From Hymenobacter ruricola (GTDB lineage Bacteria; Bacteroidota; Bacteroidia; Cytophagales; Hymenobacteraceae): 64,000 nucleotides of DNA. This document shows, in pieces, positions 35,367 to 43,161 of this stretch (the first letter of the stretch is position 1; the number at the start of each line of letters is the position of its first letter). The notes under the pieces are model-generated. The model was not told the origin of the DNA, did not search any database, and was given only the letters and a program-made list of their open reading frames with translations. The position numbers and the translations under genes were made by a program. The stretch is from positions 744,001 to 808,000 of the forward strand of contig NZ_JADQDM010000001.1 of assembly GCF_015694525.1 (NCBI RefSeq), given 5' to 3'.

Positions 35367-36815
35367 TTAGCGCGGCTGCAGCTTCAGCAGGCCGGCGTGG
35401 GTGGCGCCCCACAGCGTGCCCTCGGCATCGAGCGAAATATCGGTGATGACGGTGCTGGGCACGGCCGAGTTTTCGGGCGTGAAAAGCGTCCACTCCTTGC
35501 CATCGAACCGGCACAGGCCCACGCGGTTGACGCTGGCCCACACCACGCGCCGCTGCTGGTCGATGGCCACGTCCAGCACGTCGTTGCCGGGGTAGCCGGA
35601 GTTGGCGGCCGTGAAGACTTCCCACTTGCCGTCGGGGGTGTATTTGGCCAGGCCGCTGTGCTGCTTGCTCTTGTCCGCGTCGTACAACCCAAACCAAATG
35701 GCGCCGTCGGCGTCTTCGGCGGCGCAGGTGAACGTGGCGCTGCCCAACGGCGTGGGGCCGTTGGTGAATACCTCCCGCGCGTCCTCGTGCAGCCGCACCG
35801 TGCCTTTGTAGGAACTGACCCACAGGCGGTTTTTGCGGTCCACAAAAGTGCCAATGGTCATGCCGGCCGGCAGTTGGCTGTTTTGGGCGGTGAGGGCACT
35901 CCATTTCGTGCCGTCGTAGCGCGCCAGGCCGTGGCTGCCGCTGAAATACACGTTGCCGTTGGCGTCGGCGTGGATGCCCGTAATCCAGCGCAACGGGGCG
36001 GAAGTGGAGTCGAAGCGCGTCCAGGTGGTGCCGTCGTAGCGGTAGGCTGCGTAGCCCTCCGAAAACCACTTGTTGTTGTGGGCGTCCACGGCGCCGTCCA
36101 GCAGGCCTACTTTGTTGTCGCCTTTCGTGCGCAGGCCCGAGTTGGAGGCGTTCAGCAGGGTCATGCGGCCGTGCTCGATTTTGACTAGGCCGTTGTCGGT
36201 GCCCACCCACACGGTGTTGTTCTGGTCGGGGCAAGCCACGCGCATCATGTCCCACGGCACGATGGAGTTCTGCTGGGTAAACACTTCCAGCTTCGCGCCC
36301 TTGGGATGCGCGGGGTATTGCTGGCGTTTGTTCAGGATTTCGACGGTGCCCACCGACTTCAGGTTGGTTTGCTTCGAAAAGTCAAAGCGCTGGTACGTCA
36401 CGGCCGCCTGGCCGCCCTCAAACGCAAACCGCAGGCTGGACGACGCATTCACGGGCTTGCCCTTCTCCTGGGCCGGCGCCCAGGGCCCCATCCCGTTGAT
36501 GAGCCCGCGCAAGTTGAGCTGGGCCAGGGCTTGCGGCCCCAGGTTGCTCACCTGGCTGAGGACGCAGGGGTGCCCCGCCGAATCGACCAGCACCTGCACC
36601 AGGGCCAGGCCCTTGAGGCGTTTGGTGGCTTCGGCGGGCAGTTTTTCCCGGAAATACGCCGTCAAATCGGCTGGATAGGCCGCCTTGGGCTCGCCGCAAT
36701 CGAGGCAGAAGTGAGAGAGATGGCACCCGTCGAATTTCTCCGGATAGATGTTTTGGCCGCTTGTGCGCAGCGCGGCGCCGAATACCAGCAGGAAAAAACA
36801 GTAAAACAGCTTCAT
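35367..36815 (-). CDS. Secreted two-component-regulator-propeller protein with a TonB-C-like N-terminal region
   Basis: This 482-residue protein has a signal peptide (MKLFYCFFLLVFGAAL). Residues about 50-135 resemble an energy-transducer TonB C-terminal fold (LKGLALVQVLVDSAGHPCVL). The remaining two thirds hold repeats such as NNTVWVGTDNGLVKIEHGRM, WFSEGYAAYRYDGTTW and LWGATHAGLLKL, which are the blades of a Reg_prop beta propeller. Such propellers are usually sensor parts of hybrid kinases, but no kinase follows here. A -7 box TAGCTTTG is at 36844-36851. Confidence 0.82.
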   Translation of the reverse strand: MKLFYCFFLLVFGAALRTSGQNIYPEKFDGCHLSHFCLDCGEPKAAYPADLTAYFREKLPAEATKRLKGLALVQVLVDSAGHPCVLSQVSNLGPQALAQLNLRGLINGMGPWAPAQEKGKPVNASSSLRFAFEGGQAAVTYQRFDFSKQTNLKSVGTVEILNKRQQYPAHPKGAKLEVFTQQNSIVPWDMMRVACPDQNNTVWVGTDNGLVKIEHGRMTLLNASNSGLRTKGDNKVGLLDGAVDAHNNKWFSEGYAAYRYDGTTWTRFDSTSAPLRWITGIHADANGNVYFSGSHGLARYDGTKWSALTAQNSQLPAGMTIGTFVDRKNRLWVSSYKGTVRLHEDAREVFTNGPTPLGSATFTCAAEDADGAIWFGLYDADKSKQHSGLAKYTPDGKWEVFTAANSGYPGNDVLDVAIDQQRRVVWASVNRVGLCRFDGKEWTLFTPENSAVPSTVITDISLDAEGTLWGATHAGLLKLQPR

Positions 36816-36843
36816 ACGTCCATGACAAAAATTAGGGAGTGGG

Positions 36844-36851
36844 CAAAGCTA
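36844..36851 (-). promoter_or_regulatory. -7 promoter box of the propeller gene (TAGCTTTG)
   Basis: Full TAnnTTTG match on the minus strand, 28 nt before the start at 36815. Confidence 0.5.
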
Positions 36852-36954
36852 AGCACGAGCCGTAGCAACGGCTCCCGGGGCTGCAGGCGGCGCCACGTGG
36901 CTCGGTTGAGCGGCCTGGCGCGTACTTGCGCTCCGTTCACTTGTTCGTTTCGCC

Positions 36955-37314
36955 ATGCCCCAGCGCCTGCTTTTCGTGTACAACGCCGACACCGGCCTGC
37001 TGGCGGGCCTGAAAGACACGTTCCACAAAATCCTTTCGCCAGGCACTTACCCGTGCGCGCTGTGCGCCGTGACCTACGGCGCCACCCGCATGCGGCCGCA
37101 GTGGCGGGATTTCATCAAAAGCCTGCCCGTGCCGGTGGAGTTTCGGCACCGCGACGAGTTTGAGCGCGAGCATCCGCAGTGGCGCGGGCACCGGCTGCCG
37201 GCCGCTTTCGCTGTGGCCGAAACCGGCGCGCTGACGCCATTTATTGACGCCAAGGAAATGGCGGACGCCGACCTGAACGACCTGATGCAGCTGGTGCGCC
37301 AAAAGCTGGCGTAG
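36955..37314 (+). CDS. Conserved small protein of unknown function with a CxxC pair
   Basis: This 119-residue protein reads [20 protein letters not shown], then [20 protein letters not shown], with the cysteines of CALC placed as in a thioredoxin-like or metal-binding site. No signal peptide is visible. I recognise the pattern as a conserved uncharacterised family but cannot name a function. It lies 79 nt upstream of the M1 peptidase gene; the -7 box at 37332-37339 suggests the peptidase has its own promoter. Confidence 0.75.
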   Translation: MPQRLLFVYNADTGLLAGLKDTFHKILSPGTYPCALCAVTYGATRMRPQWRDFIKSLPVPVEFRHRDEFEREHPQWRGHRLPAAFAVAETGALTPFIDAKEMADADLNDLMQLVRQKLA

Positions 37315-37331
37315 GGGCGGGGCCGCGCCAT

Positions 37332-37339
37332 TACCTTTG
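37332..37339 (+). promoter_or_regulatory. -7 promoter box of the M1 peptidase gene (TACCTTTG)
   Basis: Full TAnnTTTG match, 54 nt before the ATG at 37394. It argues against the longer in-frame start at 37337, which lies inside the box. Confidence 0.55.
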
Positions 37340-37393
37340 GCAAAAAACAGACGATTTCCGTTCTTTTTTGTCACTATTCTTCCCCTTTCCTTC

Positions 37394-39388
37394 ATGAAAT
37401 CTACATTTTTGCTGAGCGCGGCGCTGCTGCTGGCGGGCCCGGCGGTGGCCCAGTTTCAGGGGCCGCCGGCCGGTACTGGCCCGGCCTACGATGCCCGCGC
37501 GCTGTTCTACCCCTCGTTTATTGAGCAACTGGCCACGCCCACGCGCACGGCCGGCGGCCAGCCCGGCGCCCAGTACTGGCAAAACGCGGCCGACTACAAA
37601 ATCAACGCCCGCCTCGACGACCAAGCCGCCCGCGTGACGGCCTCCGTCGACATCACCTACACCAACAACAGCCCCGACGCCTTGCCCTTCGTGTGGCTCT
37701 ACCTTGAGCAGAACCTGTACAAGGAAACCTCGCGCGGGGCGGCCGTGACGCCGGTGGGCGGCGGGCGCTTCGGCAACGGGGCGCGCGGCTTCCAGGGTGG
37801 CGACTCATTGCAGAGCGTGACCATTGAGCTGCACGGCAAGAAAATGAAGGCCAACTACCGTGTGCAGGACACCCGGATGCAAATCATACTGCCCGAGGCG
37901 CTGAAGCCCAAAGGCGACAAGCTGGCCATCCACGTCGACTACGGCTTCAACGTGCCCGAGTACGGCTCCGACCGCCTGGGCCGTCTGAAAACCAAAAACG
38001 GCGAAATCTTTGAAATTGCGCAGTGGTACCCGCGTATGGCCGTGTACGACGACGTGGAAGGCTGGAACACGCTGCCCTACCTCACGGCCGAGTTTTACCT
38101 CGAATACGGCAACTTCGACTACGCGGTGAACGTGCCCGCGAACTTCCTGGTGGGCGGCTCGGGCGAGCTGGTGAACCCCGGCGAGGTGCTCACCAGCGCC
38201 CAGCAAAGCCGCCTGGCCAAGGCCGCCGGCTCCGACCAGACCGTGACGGTGCGCTCGGCGGACGAGGTGACGCAGGCGGGCTCGCGCCCCAGCGGCAAAA
38301 ATGGCCGCCTGACCTGGCACTTCAAGTGCCAGCGGGCGCGGGATGTGGCCTGGGCCGCTTCGGCGGCTTTTGTGTGGGACGCGGCCAAGATGAACCTGCC
38401 CAGCGGGCGCAAGTCCTTGGCCATGTCGCTCTACCCAACGGAGGTGGCCCAGGACACGGCCTGGAACCGGAGCACGGAGTACGTGAAGAAGAGCATCGAA
38501 TACAACTCGAAGCAGTGGTACGAATACACCTACCCGGTGGCCACCAACGTGGCCGGCGTGGTGGGCGGCATGGAGTACCCGGGCATCGTGTTTTGCGGCG
38601 CCAAGGCCCGCAAGGCCAGCCTGTACAGCGTGACGGACCACGAGTTCGGCCACAACTGGTTTCCGATGATAGTGGGCTCGAACGAGCGCAAGTACCCGTG
38701 GATGGACGAGGGCTTCAACACCTTCATCAACATTCTTTCCTCTAATAATTTCAACAACGGCGAGTACGCCAAGCAGCTGAACGACACCGCCCGGCTGGTG
38801 CAGGGCAACATTCGCTACATGACGGACCCGGCCACCGTGCCGCCCTACACCGTGCCCGACGTGACGCCCTCCAATTACCTCGGCTACGCGGCCTACAGCA
38901 AGATGGGCTACGGCCTGTTTCTGCTGCGCTCAGAAATCCTTGGGCCGGAGCGGTTCGACTACGCTTTCCGCACCTACATTCGGCGCTGGGCCTTCAAGCA
39001 CCCGCAGCCGAAGGACTTTTTCCGGACTATGAACGAGGCCAGCGGCGAGGATTTGAGCTGGTTCTGGCAGGAGTGGGTGTACAACAACTGGACGCTGGAC
39101 CAGGCCGTGACCACCGTCACCTACGTGAACCAGGACCCCGCCCAGGGCGCCCTCATCACCATTGAAAACAAGGGCCAGGCTGCCATGCCCGTGACGGCCG
39201 ACGTGACGGAAACCAACGGCAAAAAGTCGCGCGTGAAGCTGCCCGTCGAAATCTGGCAGCGCGGCGGCACCTGGACCTTCCGCTACAATTCCACCACGCC
39301 GCTCACGCTGGTGCGCCTCAACGCCACCAAGCTGCTGCCCGACGCCAACCCTTACAATAACGTGTGGCGGGCGCAGACGCTGCGGTAG
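37394..39388 (+). CDS. Secreted M1 family metallopeptidase (aminopeptidase N-like)
   Basis: This 664-residue protein starts at the ATG at 37394 with a signal peptide ending near AVAQF. The zinc site is complete: HEFGHNWF (HExxH) followed 18 residues later by the glutamate in [19 protein letters not shown] replaces the GAMEN exopeptidase motif. The N-terminal part is the beta-rich saddle of M1 enzymes ([20 protein letters not shown]). It would cleave N-terminal residues from peptides outside the cytoplasm. A nested palindromic element follows the stop. Confidence 0.93.
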   Translation: MKSTFLLSAALLLAGPAVAQFQGPPAGTGPAYDARALFYPSFIEQLATPTRTAGGQPGAQYWQNAADYKINARLDDQAARVTASVDITYTNNSPDALPFVWLYLEQNLYKETSRGAAVTPVGGGRFGNGARGFQGGDSLQSVTIELHGKKMKANYRVQDTRMQIILPEALKPKGDKLAIHVDYGFNVPEYGSDRLGRLKTKNGEIFEIAQWYPRMAVYDDVEGWNTLPYLTAEFYLEYGNFDYAVNVPANFLVGGSGELVNPGEVLTSAQQSRLAKAAGSDQTVTVRSADEVTQAGSRPSGKNGRLTWHFKCQRARDVAWAASAAFVWDAAKMNLPSGRKSLAMSLYPTEVAQDTAWNRSTEYVKKSIEYNSKQWYEYTYPVATNVAGVVGGMEYPGIVFCGAKARKASLYSVTDHEFGHNWFPMIVGSNERKYPWMDEGFNTFINILSSNNFNNGEYAKQLNDTARLVQGNIRYMTDPATVPPYTVPDVTPSNYLGYAAYSKMGYGLFLLRSEILGPERFDYAFRTYIRRWAFKHPQPKDFFRTMNEASGEDLSWFWQEWVYNNWTLDQAVTTVTYVNQDPAQGALITIENKGQAAMPVTADVTETNGKKSRVKLPVEIWQRGGTWTFRYNSTTPLTLVRLNATKLLPDANPYNNVWRAQTLR

Positions 39389-39394
39389 GAAGGA

Positions 39395-39553
39395 GGAGTT
39401 AAAAGTTAAGAGTTGGGGCTGTCATCCTGAGCGGAGCGAAGGACCTTTTCACGTTTGCATCGTCTTGATTACTGCCAGTCGTTCAGCGTGAGAAGGTCCT
39501 TCGCTGCGCTCAGGATGACAGCCTTAACTTCTAACCCTTAGCTCTTAACTCCC
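39395..39553. repeat. Nested palindromic element between convergent genes
   Basis: The inner arms, 39417-39453 and 39487-39523, are 37 nt with two mismatches and belong to the GTCATCCTGAGC/GAAGGACCTT family. Outer, looser arms begin GGAGTTAAAAGTTAAGAGTT (39395-39414) and are mirrored within 39524-39553. The right outer arm encodes the last codons and stop of the DUF983 gene. Confidence 0.8.
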
Positions 39554-39969
39554 TTCCGGTACTGCACACCGCCGAACAAGTACAGCATCAGGGCGCGCGA
39601 GTAGCGCAGGATGAGCGGCGTGAACAGGACCGTGACGCCGGTGATGATGCTCACGTACACCCACGTATCGGGGTTGTCCAGGAGGTAGTAAATCAGCACG
39701 CCCAGCCCCAGGAAGGTGGCCACGTTGAAGGCGAAGGTGATGAACATGGAGCCAAAGTAGAAGCCCGGCTCGGGTTCGAAGCTTTGGCCGCACACGGGGC
39801 ACTGCTCGGGCATCTGGGCAAAGCGAGTCACGTTCAGGGCCGAGGTGCTGAAGAGCTTGCCCTGGTGGCAGCGCGGGCAGCGCAGCTGCAGCAGCGCCAG
39901 CGCGGTGGAATCGACGAATTCGGACGTATCGGTGGGGTCGGCCATAACCGGGGCGGAAGAGGGATGCAT
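39538..39969 (-). CDS. DUF983 family membrane protein
   Basis: About 143 residues from the ATG at 39969, or 135 from the ATG at 39945. LLQLRCPRCHQGKLF and QCPVCGQSFEPEPGFYFGSM contain two CxxC pairs, a zinc ribbon typical of DUF983. Two membrane helices follow (FITFAFNVATFLGLGVLIYY and VYVSIITGVTVLFTPLIL). The function is unknown. The final residues (KGVKS) and the stop lie in repeat DNA, so the C-terminus was probably altered by the element. Confidence 0.85.
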   Translation of the reverse strand: MHPSSAPVMADPTDTSEFVDSTALALLQLRCPRCHQGKLFSTSALNVTRFAQMPEQCPVCGQSFEPEPGFYFGSMFITFAFNVATFLGLGVLIYYLLDNPDTWVYVSIITGVTVLFTPLILRYSRALMLYLFGGVQYRKGVKS

Positions 39970-40110
39970 GAGGCGGTACAATTTATACGGGAGAATGCGG
40001 CCCGCGCCCATGCGCGAGAGGCCGGCGCGGCAGCTGCCGCATTGATGTCCCAAAATTACCGGGCGCCCGGCCCGGGCTCGCAGCCCGCTTCCGGCTTCTT
40101 ACAGGACAAA

Positions 40111-40974
40111 TCAACGCTGCTGCCGGAAGGCCTCCGGCGTGGTGCCGGCGTACTTGCGGAAGTAGCGCACGAAGTACGAAGCGTCCTCAAAGCCCAGCTC
40201 ATACGCCACCTGGGCCACGCCCAGCCCGGAGTGGCTCAGCAGCCGCTGCGCCTCCGTGATAACCCGCTCGTGGATGAGGGCGCTGGCCGTTTTGTTGAGC
40301 ACGCGGCGGCACAGGGCGTTGAGGTGGTTGGCCGAAAGGTGCAGCAGCTCGGCGTAGTCGCGCACGCTGCGCTTGGTTCGGTAGTGCTCGTTGAGCAGCG
40401 CGCCGAACTGGCGGATTTGCTGGAGCGCGGGGCCGGTTTCGGCCTCGGCGGGCGGGGCGGGGCAGTGGCGGGCGCTGAGCTCCAGGGCCAGGTGCAGGTA
40501 GCTGCGAAACACCTCAGCCTGATTGGTGTAGGGCGCGGTGTACTCATCCAGCAGGCACTCGAACAGGGGCCGGATTTCGGTTTCGGTGGGCGGCAGGTAG
40601 AGCACGGGCGGGTGCGCGCTGCCGAAGAAGGGATAGGCGTAGAGCCCGTTGCCGGGGTAGCGAAACAGGTAGAAATCGGCCGAGAAAAACACTACGAAGC
40701 CGCGCGTCTCCGGCCCCAGCCGCCACTGGTGCACCTGCCCCGGCGCCAGAAAAAACACGCTGCCCGGCCTTAGGTCATACGTTACCAAATCAACGGTGTG
40801 CGTGCCCGTGCCTGCGGTGATGTAGAGCAATAGGTAAAAATCGTGGGCGTGGGCCACGTTGACGTGCGGAAACCGGACGACGTGCGTTTCCAGCCGCTCG
40901 GCGTAGTAGGGCGCGGGCGGGTGTGCCTGGGGAAACGAGGCGAGGGCCAGTACCGGCAGGCCAGTGGGTTTCAT
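40111..40974 (-). CDS. AraC family transcriptional regulator
   Basis: This 287-residue protein has an N-terminal cupin sensor domain (HVNVAHAHDFYLLLYITAGT, LRPGSVFFLAPGQVHQW). The C-terminal double helix-turn-helix begins RSVRDYAELLHLSANHLNAL and ends GVAQVAYELGFEDASYFVRY, with FRKYAGTTPEAFR. It would activate or repress genes in response to a small ligand. The -7 box TACTTTTG is 4 nt from the ATG, so the mRNA may be leaderless. The divergent upstream region holds 21-bp tandem repeats. Confidence 0.93.
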   Translation of the reverse strand: MKPTGLPVLALASFPQAHPPAPYYAERLETHVVRFPHVNVAHAHDFYLLLYITAGTGTHTVDLVTYDLRPGSVFFLAPGQVHQWRLGPETRGFVVFFSADFYLFRYPGNGLYAYPFFGSAHPPVLYLPPTETEIRPLFECLLDEYTAPYTNQAEVFRSYLHLALELSARHCPAPPAEAETGPALQQIRQFGALLNEHYRTKRSVRDYAELLHLSANHLNALCRRVLNKTASALIHERVITEAQRLLSHSGLGVAQVAYELGFEDASYFVRYFRKYAGTTPEAFRQQR

Positions 40975-40978
40975 GCCC

Positions 40979-40986
40979 CAAAAGTA
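40979..40986 (-). promoter_or_regulatory. -7 promoter box of the AraC gene (TACTTTTG)
   Basis: Full TAnnTTTG match on the minus strand, 4 nt from the ATG; the transcript would start at or near the start codon. Confidence 0.45.
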
Positions 40987-41015
40987 GTGGCTGCCCTCTC
41001 ACGCCGGTTTGCGCA

Positions 41016-41155
41016 GCTCTCCGGAGGTCGGTACACAAGCGTCGGAGGGGCTTTCCGAAACTTCGGAGAGAGTTTCAGAGGCGTCGGAGGTGAGTTTGCA
41101 AGCTTCGGAGGGAGCTTCAACGCCTTCGGAGGGCCGTTCGCGGCTTGCGGCGGGG
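41016..41155. repeat. Degenerate 21-bp tandem repeat
   Basis: The core CGGAG recurs with exact 21-nt spacing: ccgga at 41021 and tcgga at 41042, 41063, 41084, 41105 and 41126. It fills the gap between the AraC gene and the transglutaminase gene. Open frames through it on both strands give seven-residue repeats, but no convincing protein. It ends about 10 nt before a -7 box. Confidence 0.75.
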
Positions 41156-41165
41156 GCGCCGGCCG

Positions 41166-41173
41166 TACCTTTG
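41166..41173 (+). promoter_or_regulatory. -7 promoter box (TACCTTTG) upstream of the transglutaminase gene
   Basis: Full TAnnTTTG match, 156 nt before the GTG start at 41330, directly after the 21-bp tandem repeats. Confidence 0.4.
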
Positions 41174-41329
41174 GCGCACTGCTGGGGTCTGGTTGGCCCT
41201 GACTGGCGGGCGCCCGCGCGGCGTCGCGTGGGCGGGCATTGCACGTTGCGTTGGTCGTCTAATGGAAGCCGTTGGGTTTTCATCCAGCTCGATTGACGCC
41301 CGCCAGCAGCGACTTGTTGCCCCGTTTCC

Positions 41330-42358
41330 GTGAACCTTTCCTTGTTGAACCGCCCGGCCGTGTGGGCCGGGCTGCTGGGCGCGTGCGTGCTGCTGCCCGG
41401 CTACCGCGGCGCCAAACCCGCGCCCACGCCCGCCGCCCCGCGCAGCCGCACGTTCGTGCTCACCAGCACCGCCACCGTGCCCGTGCCGCCGGCCGGCACC
41501 AAAAACCTGGACCTGTGGCTGCCCGTGCCGCACGCCGACGCCAGCCAGGACGTGCGCGACCTCAAAATAGAGTCGCCGGTGCCCTACAAAATTGAAAAGG
41601 GGGCTTACGGCAACCAGATGCTGCATTTGCAGCCCGCCGCCGTGCCCACCGCGCCGCTGGTGGTGAAGCTCACGGCCCACATCACGCGCCGCGAGCACCT
41701 CAACCTGCGCGCCAACGCCCCCACGGCCAAGCCTGCCAAGGAAAAAGCCGACCCCAACATGGCCCGATGGCTCGGCCCCGACCGCCTGGTGCCGCTCGAT
41801 GCCAAAATCAAGCAGCAAGCCGAAGAAGTAGTGGCCAAAGCCGGCGCCAAAACCGACCTCGAAAAAGCCCGCGCCATCTACGAGCACGTGGTGAGCACCG
41901 TGACCTACGACAAAAGCGGCCAGGGCTGGGGCCGCGGCGACATCTACTACGCCTGCGACGCCCGCCGCGGCAACTGCACCGATTTCCACGCCATCGTCAT
42001 CGGCTACTGCCGCAGCCTGGGCATTCCGGCGCGCTTCAGCATTGGCCTGCCGCTGCCGCCCGAGCGCGGCAAGGGCGAAGTGAAAGGCTACCACTGCTGG
42101 GCCGAGTTCTACACCCCGCAAACCGGCTGGGTGCCCGTCGACGCCTCCGAAGCGGCCAAGAACCCCGCCAGGCGCAACTACTTCTTCGGCGCCCACGACG
42201 AAAACCGCGTCGAGTTCACCCGCGGCCGCGACGTGGAGCTGGCGCCCAGGCAAGCCGGCCCGCCGCTCAACTACTTCGTGTACCCCTACGCCGAAGCCGA
42301 CGGCCGGCCGCTGGAAGTGGCCCGCACCTACGAGTTTGCCGACGTGGCGGCGCAGTAG
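41330..42358 (+). CDS. Secreted transglutaminase-like domain protein
   Basis: This 342-residue protein begins at a GTG with a hydrophobic signal-like segment. The papain-like triad is visible: Cys in DARRGNCTDFHA, His in KGYHCWAEFY and Asp in WVPVDASEA. The N-terminal domain (residues 40-125) is a beta sandwich with TKNLDLWLPVPHADASQDV. Bacterial members usually act as proteases or peptidoglycan/peptide-modifying enzymes. A strong terminator follows at 42415-42468. Confidence 0.87.
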   Translation: MNLSLLNRPAVWAGLLGACVLLPGYRGAKPAPTPAAPRSRTFVLTSTATVPVPPAGTKNLDLWLPVPHADASQDVRDLKIESPVPYKIEKGAYGNQMLHLQPAAVPTAPLVVKLTAHITRREHLNLRANAPTAKPAKEKADPNMARWLGPDRLVPLDAKIKQQAEEVVAKAGAKTDLEKARAIYEHVVSTVTYDKSGQGWGRGDIYYACDARRGNCTDFHAIVIGYCRSLGIPARFSIGLPLPPERGKGEVKGYHCWAEFYTPQTGWVPVDASEAAKNPARRNYFFGAHDENRVEFTRGRDVELAPRQAGPPLNYFVYPYAEADGRPLEVARTYEFADVAAQ

Positions 42359-42414
42359 GGCCCGGGCATCGGGTGGCCGCAACCCAACTGCCGGCCGGGC
42401 CAGCCACCAACCGC

Positions 42415-42468
42415 AAAAGCCGCCCACCGGGGACCGAAACATTCGCGTCCCCGGTGGGCGGCTTTTTT
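42415..42468 (+). terminator. Rho-independent terminator of the transglutaminase gene
   Basis: Perfect 16-nt arms (GCCGCCCACCGGGGAC at 42419-42434, mirrored at 42447-42462) with a 12-nt loop and a TTTTTT tract. Confidence 0.9.
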
Positions 42469-42637
42469 GCCTTGATGTCCCGAAACTGCCCGGCAAAAGC
42501 CGGACGGGTCACGCATAAGCGTTTGAGTAAGTGACTGGTTGGGCAGCGGAAAAGGCGGCGCGGGCAACGGATGCAGGTAGAAATACGGGGCGACCAAATC
42601 GGGTGTTTCTACGTGGAGGAAGGCATTGGCCGTGGCC

Positions 42638-42645
42638 TACTTTTG
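42638..42645 (+). promoter_or_regulatory. -7 promoter box of the tyrosinase operon (TACTTTTG)
   Basis: Full TAnnTTTG match, 36 nt before the ATG at 42682. It also argues against the longer start at 42571. Confidence 0.5.
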
Positions 42646-42681
42646 CCAGGCTTCTACCACTTAACCAGCTACTTGATAGAC

Positions 42682-43161
42682 ATGGATGCTATCGCCAACA
42701 CGGCTGCCTGCGGGTGCGGCTGCTCCCAGCCGGCACCACGCCTTCAGCCCTCGCGGGCCCGGGGCCGGGCAGGGCGCCTGGCCAAGTCCGTGCCCGCGGC
42801 GCTGGTCAGCATCGGCATTGCATTTTTTCCCAAATGCCCGCTCTGCTGGGCCGCTTACATGAGCGTGCTCGGCAGCATTGGCATCGCGCGGCTGCCGGCT
42901 TACCAGCCCTGGATGCTGCCGGCGTTGATGGGCTTGCTGCTGGTGCATTTGTACCTGCTGTTTCGGCAGCTGGCTGCCCGGCGGTACTGGCCGTTTGCGT
43001 GCAGCGTGGTGGGGGCGGCCTGCATCCTGCTGGCCCGCAACGTGTTTCCGCTGCAGTCCTGGCTGGCCCTGGCCGGAATCGGCGCGCTGGTAACGGGCTC
43101 ACTCCTTCAAAACTTCTCGCTCACTTCCTCATCGCTAACCAAAACCGATTTACCCGCATGA
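42682..43161 (+). CDS. Cysteine-rich small membrane protein translationally coupled to tyrosinase
   Basis: This 159-residue protein has a CGCGC cluster near the N-terminus (residues 10-14), a basic stretch, then four hydrophobic helices. FFPKCPLCWAAYMSV puts a second cysteine pair at the edge of the first helix, similar to MerC-like or thiol-metal membrane proteins. Its stop overlaps the tyrosinase start as ATGA (43158-43161), so the two are translated together. The thiol clusters and coupling suggest copper handling or delivery to tyrosinase, the job done by caddie proteins in Streptomyces. This role is inferred; there is no sequence match to known caddies. Confidence 0.75.
   Translation: MDAIANTAACGCGCSQPAPRLQPSRARGRAGRLAKSVPAALVSIGIAFFPKCPLCWAAYMSVLGSIGIARLPAYQPWMLPALMGLLLVHLYLLFRQLAARRYWPFACSVVGAACILLARNVFPLQSWLALAGIGALVTGSLLQNFSLTSSSLTKTDLPA

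Larger units (their letters stand above)
42359..42681. other. 323-bp gap holding a terminator and a promoter
   Basis: It contains the transglutaminase terminator (42415-42468) and the candidate tyrosinase operon -7 box (42638-42645). I see nothing else convincing in it. Confidence 0.6.

Noticed and set aside
42531..43157. A longer tyrosinase that starts before the membrane protein gene
   Set aside because: The extra 200 codons are an out-of-frame reading of the membrane protein gene, rich in Arg and Gly; the ATGA overlap gives a natural start at 43158.
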